In this document: positions 31,208 through 40,857 of the stretch, piece after piece | How the letters are laid out: the number at the start of each line of letters is the position of its first letter | Numbering within the stretch: position 1 is the first letter of the stretch | Assembly: GCA_963575745.1 (NCBI GenBank) | Contig: CAUYUJ010017993.1 | Coordinates: 46,001 to 110,000 of the forward strand | Origin: Prorocentrum cordatum | Taxonomy: Eukaryota > Sar > Dinophyceae > Prorocentrales > Prorocentraceae | Length of the DNA stretch: 64,000 nucleotides | Direction of reading: 5' to 3' | Position numbers and translations under genes: made by a program | Notes under the pieces: generated by a model | The model's database searches: none | What the model was told of the DNA's origin: nothing | Seen by the model: the letters and a program-made list of their open reading frames with translations, nothing else

Positions 31208-32375
31208 TTCGTCGTCATCGGTGGCGTCGGCGTCGTCGACGTCGGCGCCAGCGTCATCGTCGTCGTCACTGTCGCAGTAATCCTCGTCGTCGGCGTCGCC
31301 GTCGCTGTTTTAATCTCCGTCGTCGTCGTCGTTGTCGCCGCTAACGTCGCCGTCGTCGTGGCCGTCGTCGTGGTCGTGGTCGTCGTCGTGGACGTCGTCG
31401 TCCTCGTCGTCGTCGTTGTCGCATTCGTCCGTGGCGTCGCCGTCGCCGACGCCTTTGGAATCGGCGTCGTCGTCGTCGCCGTCGAAAGCGTCGGCGTCGG
31501 CGTCGTCGTCACAGTCGCCGTCGCCGTCGCCTTCGCCGCCGCCGTCGGCGTCGCAGTCGCCGCCGTCGTCGGCGTCGCCGTCGCTGTCGCCGTCGTCAGT
31601 CGCCAGCGTCGGCGTCTCCGTCTCCGTCGTCGTGGTCGTCGTCGTCGGTGGCGTCGGCAACGTCGACGTCGTCATCGGCGCCAGCGACATCGTCGTCGTC
31701 GCCGTCGCCGCAATCCCCGTCGTCGCCGTCTTCGTCGCACTCCTCTCCGTCGCTGTCTTCGTCGCCGAGGTGGTCGTCGTCGTCGTGGTCGTGGTCGTGG
31801 TCGTCGTCATAGTCGTCGTCGTCGGTGGCATCGCCGTCGCCGTCGCCGTTGCCGTCGGCGCCGTCGCTGTCGTCGCCACCATCGCCGCCGCCGTCGGTGT
31901 CGCTGTCGCCACCGTCGCCGTCGTCACACTCGCCGTCGTTGCCGTCGCTGTGGGCATCGCGTTGTCTTCGTCGTCGTCCCTGGCGTCGGCGTCGTCGTCG
32001 TCGCCGTCGCCGTTTCCGTCTTCGTCGTCGTCGTCGCCGTCGAAGTCGCCGTCGCCACCATCGCCACCGTCGCGGTTGCCGTCGTCGTCGTCGTCGTCGC
32101 CGTCGCCGCCGTCGTCGTGGCCGTCGCCGCCGCCGTCGCCGTCGCAGTCGCCGTCGCAAGCGTCGCCGTCGCCGTCGCCGCCGTCGCCGTCGCTGTTGCC
32201 GTCGGCGTGGCCGTGGCCGTGGCCGTGTCCGTGGCCGTCGCCGTCGTCGCCGTTGTCGCCGTCGTCGTCGTCCTTGGCGTCGGGGTTTTCGGCGTCGTCG
32301 GCGTCGCCACCGTCGTCGTCACCTTCATCCTCGTCGTGGGCAGCGGCGGAACTGTCGTCGTCGTCATCGTCGGTA

Positions 32376-32414
<39 letters not shown>

Positions 32415-32658
32415 ACGTCGTCGCCATCGCAGTCGCCGTCGTCTTCGTCGTCGTCCCCTCGTAGCCGTCGCCGTGGCCGTCGTCGCCACCATCGCCGTCG
32501 CCGCCGCCGTCCCAGCCGCCGTCGCCGTCGCCGTCGCCGTCGTCGCCGTCGCCGTTGCCGTTGCCTCTGCCGCCGCCGTTGCCGTCGCTGTCGCCGTCGC
32601 CGCCGTGGCACGCCGCCGTTGCCGTCGCCGTCGCCGTCATCGTCGTCGTCGCCGTCAC

Positions 32659-32692
<34 letters not shown>

Positions 32693-33480
32693 GTCCTTGT
32701 CGTTATTGTCGGCGTCGAAATATTCGGCGTCTTCGGCGTCGTCGGCGTCGGCGTCCTCGTCGTCGCCATCCTCGTCCGCAGCAGCGGCGCCGTCGATGTC
32801 GTCGTCGTCGTCGTCGCCGCCGTGGGCGTCGCCGTCGCCATTGCAGCCGCCTTCGTCGTTGCTGTCGCCGTCGCCGTCGCCGCCGTCGCTGTCGCAGTCG
32901 CCGATGCCGTCGTCGCCGTCGCCGACGCCGCCGCCGTCGCTGTCGACGTCGCCGTGGCCATGGCCGTGGCCGTGGCCGTGGCCGTCGGCGTCGGCGTCGC
33001 CATCGCCGCCGTCGTTGTCGACGTTGTCGCCGGCGTCGTCGTCGTCGTGGTCGGCGTCGAAGGCGTCTTCGGCGTCGGCGTTTCCGCGGGGTTCGCCGCT
33101 GCAGCCGCCGTCGCAGTCGTCGTCGCCACCATCGCTGCCGTCGCCGTCGCCGCCGCCGTCGTCGTCGTTGTCGGCTTCGGCATAGCCGTCGCCATCGTCG
33201 CCGTCGCCATCGTCGCCGTCGCCGTCACCGTCGCCGTGGCCGTCGTCGTCGCCGTCGTCGCCGTCACCATCGCCGTCGCCGTCGCCGTCGCCGTCGGCGC
33301 CGCCGTCGCCGTCGCCGTGGCCGTGGTCGTGGCCGTGGCCGTGGCCGTGGCCGTGGCCGTCGGCGTCTCCGTCGCTGTGTCCGTCGCCGTCATCATTGTC
33401 GTCGTCGTCGTTGACGTCGTCGTCGTCGTCGTGGTCGGCGTCGAGGACGTCTTCGGCGTCGTCGGCGTCGGCCTGTCCGC
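26990..33480. repeat. 6.5-kb degenerate CGN (GTC/GCC/GGC) trinucleotide array
   Basis: Almost the whole span reads as CGN triplets on the plus strand, with N mostly T, less often C or G and rarely A. Occasional GTGGTC, TGT or TGG steps occur. Very long open frames result on both strands: Val/Ala and Ser/Pro types of 1,030 and 1,092 codons on the plus strand, Thr/Ala and Asp/Gly types of 1,067 and 737 codons on the minus strand. In GTC, CGT, GAC and ACG no single substitution makes a stop codon, so open frames are expected without selection. Indels shift the phase (for example the 28252-31344 frame changes from Val/Ala to Arg near 29780). I do not annotate a protein. Confidence 0.93.
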
Positions 33481-33689
33481 GGGGCTCCTGCCGCGCTGCG
33501 CTGAGGACTCGCCGCAGCAGCACTCGGCCATCCTGCAGAAGGCCCCGCGCCTCACGCCCAGCCAGCAGCAGTACAGGGCTCCTCCGGCGGCCCCTTCCTG
33601 GTCATCCTCGTCGTCGCTCGTCCTTCTCCCCTCCATCCCTCCACCACCTGCCTGGCACCACTGAAATATTTGTAGAACCCCCCCAATAA
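33481..33689. other. Unique GC-rich segment after the CGN array
   Basis: Sequence of normal complexity containing CTGCAGAAGGCCCCGCGCCT and CAGCCAGCAGCAGTACAGG. A plus frame continuing from the array reads CAEDSPQQHSAILQKAPRL. It is too short to assign, and the start of that frame is inside the array. Confidence 0.35.
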
Positions 33690-34265
33690 GTGAAAATCAG
33701 TCCCACCAGCCCTCTGGGTAGGTGGTCTAGAAAAGTTGCTCTTCGAGCCCCCTTCTTCCCTTTGGGGGAAGGGTTCATCATTGTCCTTCATTGATATACA
33801 CTCCTTCCCCCAGGCGACTGGCAGCCAACCAGGAACAATGACGACACCATGGTCACCCCCCCATCCATCCGTACAAACCGCACTATGCCTCCACATTCGG
33901 AGCATGCGCAACCGACCCAATGCGGCCCCCCCTCCGTCCCTATCAAAATTCGAAATACACCTTGGGGCAAACTCTTGAATCATGTTCGTGAGGCCCTTGA
34001 AAACTTTGTAGTTTGTTGACAGGGACGGCGGACATGTCATCATATTGTCTGTTGCGCGCAATCCCACGACCCCTATCAAAAACAGTACAACATGCACCTC
34101 TCGGATAAATCTGGATCATGCGCAAACGCCCTGCGATCAGTGTGATGTGGCTGTTGACAGGGACGGCGGGGGTGGTGGCGTATGGCCTGCTGTGCGCAGG
34201 CCCACCAGACACAATGATGGGTATGGGTTTTCGACAAGGATGGTGGGGGTCGACATGGTTCCCGA
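33690..34265. repeat. Family I dispersed repeat, copy 3
   Basis: Ordered words shared with 19041-19440 and 19846-20090: CACCAGCCCTCTGGGTAGG (also at 55190), TATACACTCCTTCCCCCAGG, GGAACAATGACGACACCATG, ATTCGGAGCATGCGCAACCG, GTGAGGCCCTTGAAAACTTT, TTGACAGGGACGGCGG (twice), CTGCGATCAGTGTGATG. This is the most complete copy in the window. Confidence 0.7.
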
Positions 34266-34560
34266 TGTGTGCTGTCACGTGCGCAGGCGCACCTGACACA
34301 CTCTGCACGTGCCCCGAACGTGGCGCACCTGGCGCGGTTGGAGTATGCAGCACACTTGGCGCACGTGGGGCACGTGGCGCAACTGGTGCACCAGACGTGC
34401 CTGCCACGCTCGGGCCCCAGCGTCGCGCACACGTGGGGCCGGTTTTGGTCCCCAGTAGCTGCCCATCCAACGACGAGCGCTGAACATGCTGAGGCTCGGG
34501 TGTACCTTATATGTTGGGAAGGAGGGCGGGAATGAGCTAGACGGCTTGCTATCTAGGGGG
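34266..34560. other. No gene seen; GTGGCGCAC-type short repeats
   Basis: Words such as CGTGGCGCACC, CTTGGCGCACGTGGGGCACG recur between about 34300 and 34420. No coding motif. Confidence 0.45.
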
Positions 34561-34888
34561 GTGTCTTGATCACTGGTCGTTATAATTATACACCCCCCCC
34601 CACCCTGCCGGCGGCCAACCTGGAACCATGCCGACTTCATGCGGGCCCGTTCCACACCGTCCCTATCAGAAACAATACAAGCCGCACTCTGTCTCCACAT
34701 TTGGACCATGCGCGGCAAACCCGATGCGTTCCCCCCACCACCCGGGCCAAAAAACAATGCAAAATGCACTTTGGGGAAAAGTCTTGAATCATGTCCGTGA
34801 GGCCCGCGAACACTTTGTATTGTTTGCGACAGGGGCGGCGGAGGTGTCAGCATATTGTCAGTTGTGCGTTTCTCACATGAGCTGCGGC
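34561..34888. repeat. Family I dispersed repeat, copy 4
   Basis: Contains CGTCCCTATCAGAAACAATA, CATTTGGACCATGCGCGGC, then GAATCATGTCCGTGAGGCCC, GCGAACACTTTGTATTG and ACAGGGGCGGCGGAGGTGTC. A diverged copy of the block at 33978 and 19853. Confidence 0.65.
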
Positions 34889-35515
34889 CCCCACGCAGAT
34901 GAAGCTCCCACCAGATACTTCCCCCATTTTCAAGCATCAAGGATCAAACCACGACGACAAATACAAAGTTTCGATGACCCGCTCGGCTTACCAACATGAA
35001 ATGCGGGCCCCATAGGGAAGGGGCTCCCGCCTGAAAGGTCCCCGCACTTCATTCACACACGAGGATCCCGCTGAATACATCCTCCACTTTCAAGGCTGAG
35101 GGACCCAAAAGTGACGACACGTACGAGGGCCCGATGTCTGGTTCTGACTACCGACGTGAAGTGCGGGCCCCATTGGGGGAGGGGGGGCGCCCGCATACTT
35201 TCTCAATGTTCAGGCCTCATCGCAAAATGACGACGGTTACAGGGTTCCGATGACCAGCTCGGATTACCTACGCGAAATGCGGGCCCCATGGGTAGGGGTC
35301 TCCTGCCTGAGGCTTTCTCGCTATTCGCTCACAAACGAGGCTCCCGCCGCCGGATAATTCCTCCACTTGTAAAACCCAGGACCCGACAAGTGACGACAGT
35401 TACAGGATTCCGATGACCCGCTCGGATTGCCAACATGAAGTGCGGGCTCCATAGGGAGGGGGCTCCTGCCTGAGACTTCGCCGCAATTCACTCACAGACG
35501 AGGCTCTCACCTGAT
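34889..35515. repeat. Tandem repeat, units of about 120-165 bp, four copies
   Basis: Units contain GACGACAGTTACAGGATTCC, GATGACCCGCTCGG, AACATGAAGTGCGGGCTCCA, TAGGGAGGGGGCTCC and a CGAGGCTC-type end. Landmarks fall at about 34974, 35130, 35249 and 35412. Non-coding, unknown family. Confidence 0.75.
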
Positions 35516-35800
35516 TGCGTGGGTGTGATTGAGCGGGTGAGTGACTAAGTGAGAGACTGAAGGTGAGGATGCTGATGGTGATGATGATGGCGATGATGAT
35601 GAGTGAATGAGTGGGTGGGTAGGTGGGTGAGCGAATGGGCGAGTGAATGCGGGCGATGAATGTGTGAGTGAGTGGGTGTGCGAATGATGCTGACGATGAT
35701 GATGATAGCGTGCCTGAATGAGCGGGTGAGTGAGCGGGTGAGTGGGTGAGCGTGAGTGATCATGGTGCGTGAGTGATTATGCGAGTGCGCGAAGGGAGAA
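35516..35800. repeat. GTGAGTGAGCGG minisatellite with GATGAT tracts
   Basis: Degenerate GAGTGAGTGGGTG and GATGATGATG words. Minus-strand frames read Thr-His-Ser-Leu repeats by composition. Confidence 0.8.
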
Positions 35801-35859
35801 AAGAGAGAGATCCTGCGCGGAGGGTGTGCAGAGAAAACAAGAAACCCACTTTGGATGTT

Positions 35860-36340
35860 GGGAAAAGCCTATGGACAAATGAATGAAATTCGCTCTTTCG
35901 TCCCGTTGCTTTCGATGGTCTTCGGAAGCCTCAGGGTGGCCCCAAGATGGCCCAAGAGGGCCCCAAGAGAGGCCCAAGGGCGCCCCGGAGCGGTCCCAAG
36001 AGCGCCCCAAGAGCGCTCCAAGAGAGGTCTGAGAGGTGATTTGTGGGGCTCTCGAGGGGGGGCGGAAATTGGGGCTCCCCCTTCCTTGATTGATCTCCCC
36101 CAATATGGCCCCAAGAGAGATCCCAAGGTTCCCAAAATCGGTTCAAGAGGGCGCCAAGAGGCGTCCAGCAGGCCCCCAGGGGCGCCCAAGAGGCCTCCAA
36201 GAGGTTCCCAAGAAACCCCCAAGAGGCCCCCCGAAGCACGCAAGACGCTCGAAGAGGCTTCCAGGTCTGCCAAGAAGCCCCCAAGACACTCCATAGAGGC
36301 CCAGGAGAACCCCAATACGGCCCCTGGAGCGCCCAAGAGA
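35860..36340. repeat. Family H cluster 2: degenerate CCCCAAGAGGCC minisatellite
   Basis: Two blocks of CCAAGAG words flank a segment AATTGGGGCTCCCCCTTCCT. The flank GTTGCTTTCGATGGTCTTCG, AAGCCTC at about 35908 resembles CTTCGTCGATGGCCTTCCGA at 55556. Confidence 0.75.
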
Positions 36341-37170
36341 GTCCTACGAGCGCTCCAAGAGGGACCCTTCCTCTGCGTGCTGCCCACTTCCCCTCTGGGC
36401 ACCGTCTCTGGATGGGCTGATGGGGTTACCTTTTTGGCTCGCGAGCGCCAGCGGAGGAGCCGCGCGCCGTCAGGGGACTGCTGGCGACGACCTGACGTAC
36501 TGCGGCCTAAAACGGAGCCGAACGCGCGCAAAGCAGACAAGCGGCGGGCAAACTTACATTCTAAGCCGCGGGGGCGGGGTCTACCGCAGCTCAAAAGGAC
36601 CAGGCGAGGACCCGGTGGCAGGCCAACAAAATGGCTGCGAATTCGACGGCGTCCACAATGCGATGGCGTCACCCACTGATCTCGTCAAGCGTTCCCTCGG
36701 CGTTGGGCCTGCAGGCGCCGACCGCAGAACCAGCCATCCACCGCAGTCGCGAGGCACGGAGCCGTGCGACCCCTTCCACGTGGGCGAGCGGGCCTGCAAT
36801 GATAGCGTGGGGCCAGCGCTGGGGGTGACGGTCTGCGTCCAGGGAAAGCCCGGTCGGCAGGGCGCCCTGGCCGAACAGGCGGCGCACCACGGAGCGAGTC
36901 CTGGCCCTCGGGCGGAAGGTGCCCGTCCGGCGGCCGAGGGCCACGACGAAGGCCCGTCCAGCCGGGTAGCCATCCGCAGCGGTGCAATGCTGATGGGTCG
37001 GCGAAGCGTCAAGATTTTTTCCGGCGGCCTTATGTAAGGACTGGGGTACCACAGCGGGGAACTCATTAGATACTTCCTTGGCACCCTCCGCGCAACAACG
37101 ACGACGACAGCTACGACTACGATTGCGATTACAACGGCAGCTACGACTACGATTACGAATACCTGCCATT
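36341..37170. other. No recognisable gene; ordinary-complexity DNA
   Basis: Among the few stretches here with normal complexity. Frames of 205 codons (plus, 36420-37037) and 166-167 codons (minus, 36669-37169 and 36581-37084) overlap, and none shows a family motif. The end contains TACGACTACGATTGCGATTA repeats (about 37095-37160). It could hold an unrecognised exon or nothing. Confidence 0.4.
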
Positions 37171-37262
37171 CCTAAACAGGAGGAGGAGGAGGAGGAGGAG
37201 GAGGAGGAGGAGGAGGAGGAGAAGGGAGGAGGAGGAGGGAGAAGGAGGAAGTTTTAGGACCA
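37171..37262. repeat. (GGA)n microsatellite
   Basis: GGA triplets, with GAA and GGG interruptions toward the end. Confidence 0.92.
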
Positions 37263-37319
37263 GTCCTATTCACCGCCGGGAGAAAAGGGGGGACAACAAA
37301 CTAAAGACCTTTAGCGGTT

Positions 37320-37505
37320 ACCTCCTCCTCGTCGTCCTCCTCCTCCTCATCCTGCTCCTGCACCTCGTCCTCCTCCGCCACCTCCTCCACCTCCTCCTCC
37401 TTGCGACCCTCCTCGCTGCCCTCCCCAGTTCTTAGGACTCAGGGTGGCGGCAGTGTGAGGGTGATCCTCGCTGCCGTAGTGCTGCCCCACTCCTCCTCCT
37501 CATCC
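37320..37505. repeat. CTC/TCC-rich low-complexity sequence
   Basis: CCTCCTCCTC runs with CGT and CTG interruptions, the opposite strand orientation to the neighbouring GGA array. Confidence 0.75.
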
Positions 37506-37708
37506 TCGCCTCAGATGAGTTGAGGGCCAGAGTGCTATGGAGGGGTAGTGCCGAAAACTAGAAGAAGTGGAGGCATGAGGTAGAGATGCCAAGAGCAGGA
37601 CCGAGAGGAGGACATGGTATATTAAAGCTGCAGGGAGGGCCGGTCGACAGGGGGGCTGGTCGAGGGCGGAATGGAGGACAAACTCGATGGGAAGGAAAAG
37701 AACTGGTA

Positions 37709-37873
37709 CACCCTGCGAAATGCTTAAGAAATCATGGGTCAAGAAATTCATAGCCTCAGAACTTCAGTAAAAACCCAGAATTCCGATTCAAATCTTAGGA
37801 TTTACATGGAAACGTTAAGAATCATCAAGACTCTGGCCGAAACTTTAAGTTTTCTTCAGCATCGCCTAAGGTG
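37709..37873. mobile_element. Family C Stowaway-like miniature element, copy 2
   Basis: 165 bp, same length and ends as 4128-4292 (starts CACCCTGCGAAATGCTTAAG, ends GCATCGCCTAAGGTG). TA at 37707-37708 and 37874-37875. Internal sequence is closely similar (AAATTCATAG, CTCAGAACTT, GAAACGTTAAGAATCATC) with scattered substitutions. Confidence 0.88.
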
Positions 37874-37875
37874 TA

Positions 37876-38440
37876 GGAAGGGCTGGCGAGACAATGGAGA
37901 AATATTTGCAAGATGCAGGGACCGGGGCAAGAGGATTGATGGAGGACGAAAGGGCGGGGGGTGAAGAAACGGCCCGCGGAAACGGCGACCCCGAATCCAA
38001 AAATCTCGAGGCACGGCCAACGGAAACCTCAAAGCGCGAACCCAAGAAACGCAGGGCACCAGGAAACCAGCCCCACGGATACCCGGCAAAAGAAACAACA
38101 ATAGAGCACATGACATTCGTGCTGTTGCTATTACTGGCCAGTAGTACTGCATCACAAAACTACTAGCTAATACTTACACGTGCATCTTGGATACAACAAT
38201 ATTTCTGCATAGTGATAGCACAACTTACTATCTTCTACGCAATGTATATGTCTTGCCTACCTTTCTATGTGTGAGGATATTTGCGTGCTCTTCGTCTGCT
38301 GGCTAGCCCTCCAGCCCACTCACAATCTATCCCTGGACCCGTCCCTGGGCCAATCATGTCCAGTTCCCCGTCACACATGGACTCATGATGGCCCTGGGGT
38401 CCGAACCGACCCCATCGAAATCACGGAAGCCCTCTCCTTT
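37876..38440. other. No gene seen; AT-richer unique sequence
   Basis: 38150-38290 is unusually AT-rich for this window. No inverted-repeat ends or coding motif found. Confidence 0.4.
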
Positions 38441-39085
38441 CGTTTGCTGTGGTTGCGCTCCTGTTGCCCCCATGGCCCCTCCCCCGCCTGCCCCCACCCC
38501 TTCCACCTGCCACCTCGTTCCCCCTCCTCCCCTCCCCCTTGCCTGCTTTCCCCTGCTGCCTCCGGCCTCCCCTCCCCCTCTCCCGCCGTCCCCCCCCCCC
38601 CCCCCATCTCCAAGGAGCAGCGCCAGCGAGGCGAGCGTGGCGCCGAGACGGCCCCAGCAGCCGTGGACCACGGCGCACATCAGGTCGAGCACCGAGGGGC
38701 AGAGGTCCTCGCGAGGGGGCCATGGTGGGGGGGCGGAGGAGGACCATGAAAGAGAGCGGGGGATGCGATTGTCCTCCCTTCTCCTCCGCGGCCCTCCTCT
38801 TCCTGCGCCCCCCTCTCCTCCCCCCCCCCGCCGGCAGTCATGCTCCTCCTCCCCCCGCTCTCCACCACCGCCTCACTCTCCATTTCCGCCCCTCCTCCTC
38901 CTCCTGCCCCTCTCTGGTGCCTCACCCCCCCCTCTTCCTATCCCTCTCCCCCTTCCTTCCCTCTTCCTCTCTGCCCCCGTCTCCCCTTCTGCCCCCCATG
39001 CCTGCCCCGCGCAGTCTGGGACCTCCACGGATGGACAGGAACCCGCGCTTTCTTCAGCAAACGCGCTCTGAAGTGGACGACCTTG
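38441..39085. repeat. Pyrimidine-rich low-complexity sequence
   Basis: CCTCCCC and CCCCCTC words dominate the plus strand, with one C run at about 38590-38605. Pro/Ser-rich plus frames and Gly/Arg-rich minus frames are compositional. Confidence 0.7.
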
Positions 39086-39087
39086 TA

Positions 39088-39237
39088 GGGGGCCACGTGC
39101 GAACCCTACCCCTACCCTCCACGATTTCTGAGGGGGAGGGTGGGGTTCACTCCGCTCGGGAGTTCCCGAGCGAAGTGAACCCCACCCTGCCCCTCAGAAA
39201 TCATGGGGGGTAGGGGTAGGGTTCGCATGTGGTCCCC
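39088..39237. mobile_element. Foldback (snap-back) miniature element, copy 1
   Basis: An almost perfect 150-bp palindrome. The left arm starts GGGCCACGTGCGAACCCTAC and continues CCTACCC, GATTTCTGAGGGG, GGTGGGGTTCACT, CGCTCGGGA. The right arm repeats this in reverse complement and ends GGGTTCGCATGTGGTCCCC. Flanks CCTTGTA (left) and CCTTGGTA (right, after TT) may be an imperfect target duplication. A diverged copy at 40858-41007 is part of the duplication. Confidence 0.8.
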
Positions 39238-39459
39238 TTCCTTGGTACCGGACCCCGCTAGCGGCGCACACCTGCAACAACAGCGGCCGCATCACCCTGT
39301 CGAACGGCCAGACAACTGGGCCCCACACACGCATTCGCGATTCGATTCGGAAGGGCGGCAGGTTTCTCGCGAAACCGACCGCGACCCCCCAAACTGGCCC
39401 CGAAAGGCCCCCGCAACAAAAAGGCCTGAAACCTCCCAAAAGCTTTCGGTCCTCGACCC

Positions 39460-39695
39460 CTGGATTTGGACGCCCGAAATGGGTACGGAAAGAATGCGTA
39501 CAATGCCCAACAGCAGTTCCTGTTCATTCTGAACAGGACTCGCTGTCGGTGTCGCCGCGGCCTGTGCCCATTCGAGACAGAAGGCCGCCTGCCCAACAGC
39601 GGCCGCTGTTGGTTTGGGCCTTGGGACCACATGTGTTGCTGGGCATTGTACCCCTTCTTTCGGTATACCCGTTCCGAGCGCCCAAACTGGATCCT
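39460..39695. repeat. Foldback structure within the duplication, left copy
   Basis: GGATTTGGACGCCCGAAATG, GGTACGGAAAGAATGCGTAC, AATGCCCAACAGCAG on the left pairs with the reverse complement of CTGGGCATTGTACCCCTTCT, TTCGGTATACCC, GAGCGCCCAAACTGGATCC on the right. Imperfect arms of about 60 bp suggest an older inverted-repeat element. The right copy is at about 41205-41435. Confidence 0.7.
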
Positions 39696-39900
39696 CGATC
39701 CTCCTGCCCCCGCCGGAGGCACGGACGAAAAGCTCAGGAAAAAACGGCCGAAAACGTGCGGTCATCGGCCCGCTGTTGGCCCCCTAGTCGTCGGCCAGCG
39801 GCGGGCGGCCCCGGCCAGGCTCGGCGGTGGCGCGGGCGGGCGCTGCCTCCGCGAGGCCCGGAGGCCCCTCCCGGAGAGGGGCCGGAGCGGGAGAGGGTGG

Positions 39901-39942
39901 GAGGAGGAGGAGGAGGAGGAGGAGGAGGAGGAGGAGGAGGAA
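39901..39942. repeat. (GGA)n microsatellite
   Basis: About 13 GGA triplets. The equivalent position in the right duplicate has expanded to about 135 bp. Confidence 0.92.
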
Positions 39943-40070
39943 AAAACGGCCGAAAACGCTCGGACCCCGACGCGCGGTCATCGCCGCGCCCTCGCGCCGC
40001 CGCCCCGGAGCAGGGCGCCTGTCCAACCCCGGCCGCGACGCGCGGAGCGCCGCCCCCCCTCGCGCTCTCT

Positions 40071-40533
40071 ATACCAGCCTCGAACGCATCCCTATCCTCG
40101 GGTCGGGCGAAAGGGGGGGATAGCAAAGGGGGGGTTTGAGAATCAGCTCACGTAGCTGATTTTCCCGGCGCCTCCCGGCGCCGGAGGCGGCCATGTATCG
40201 AGGAAGGGGCCCCTCGGTGAGGCCGAAACCAGCTGCATGCAGCAAATTTCGTAACCCCCCCTTTCCCAATCCCCCCCTTTCGCCCGGCCCGATATCCCTG
40301 AGATTGGCACGCCAAAAGGCGATGACAATCTTAGGGATCCGCCTTCAAAACATCAGGGAATCCCCAAGACCGGCATCGTGATGAGGAGGTGCCCAGCCTA
40401 GGGAATGGCACGCCAAAAGGCGATGACAATCTTAGGGATCCGCCTTCAAAACATCAGGGACTCCCTAAGACCGGCACCGTGATGAGGAGGTGCCCAGCCT
40501 AGGGATAGGCATCTGCTCCAGGCTGGTAGTTAA
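40071..40533. mobile_element. Family A miniature element, copy 2 (internal duplication, nested family B)
   Basis: Left end ATACCAGCCTCGAACGCATC, right end TGCTCCAGGCTGGTAGTTAA. GCTCTCT flanks both sides (40064-40070 and 40534-40540), read as a 7-bp target duplication. The interior (TTGGCACGCCAAAAGGCGAT through GTGATGAGGAGGTGCCCAGC) is duplicated in tandem with a 101-bp period (about 40305 and 40406). A family B element has inserted into the left terminal repeat at 40098-40292. The unoccupied site is visible at 40664-40670. Confidence 0.85.
40098..40292. mobile_element. Family B miniature element, copy 2 (5-bp target duplication TATCC)
   Basis: A 195-bp element starts TCGGGTCGGGCGAAAGGGGG and ends CTTTCGCCCGGCCCGA. 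TATCC flanks both sides (40093-40097 and 40293-40297). Removing element plus one TATCC restores the family A terminal sequence CGCATCCCTATCCCT, matching copy 1 of family A near 3025-3038. The interior hairpin AATCAGCTCACGTAGCTGATT is intact here. Non-coding. Confidence 0.92.
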
Positions 40534-40857
40534 GCTCTCTGGCATTGGCTCGGCCCTGCAGGGGCCCGCCCCTCGCGGGGATATCCGCAGGAGGAGCCCT
40601 CAGGAGCAGGGCGCCGATCTCCATCCCCGGCCGCGACGCGCGCGGAGCGCCACCCTTCCTCGCGCTCTCTGGAGTTGGCGGGGCCCTGCGAGGGCCCGCC
40701 CCTCGCGAGGCTCCGCAGGAGCAGCCCCTGCACGCCACCGCCGCGCCCGGCCCGCGGCACCGCCGCGCCCCGCCCATAGGCCGCCGCGAGGCCCTCCCGG
40801 CCTCGGCCGGGAGCGGCGCGCGCGCCGGGCCACGACTATAAGGGGGCCACGCGCGAG

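Larger units (their letters stand above)
39190..39945. repeat. Direct duplication, left copy
   Basis: Nearly identical in sequence and order to 40965-41700, including GGTACCGGACCCCGCT, CACCTGCAACAACAGCGGCC, CAGCAGTTCCTGTTCATTCT and CCTCCCGGAGAGGGGCCGGA, ending in a GGA array. Offset is about 1.74-1.77 kb. The left copy carries an extra CTGAAACCTCCCAAAAGCTT, TCGGTCCTCGACCC segment after AAAAAGG. Overlapping frames are conserved only because the DNA is. Confidence 0.85.
39985..40740. repeat. Tandem duplication around GAGCAGGGCGCC/CTCGCGCTCTCT
   Basis: The phrase GAGCAGGGCGCC...CCCCGGCCGCGACGCGCG, GAGCGCC, CTCGCGCTCTCT, then GGGGCCCGCCCCTCGCG occurs at about 40008-40070 (continuing at 40534) and again at 40604-40720. 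The first unit is split by the family A element at 40071-40533. The second unit is intact and so shows the empty target site. Confidence 0.8.

Noticed and set aside
28252-31344. Very long Val/Ala, Ser/Pro, Thr/Ala, Asp/Gly and Arg frames as giant repetitive proteins
   Set aside because: All phases of a CGN array are open for trivial reasons, indels switch phase within single frames, and no start, domain or unique sequence supports a protein.
36420-37037. 205-codon plus frame as a host gene
   Set aside because: Overlapping minus frames of similar length exist and no motif is recognisable, so I list the stretch only as unassigned.
39088-39237. Rho-independent type terminator
   Set aside because: The hairpin is far too long, lacks a T tract, recurs as an element, and the genome does not look bacterial.
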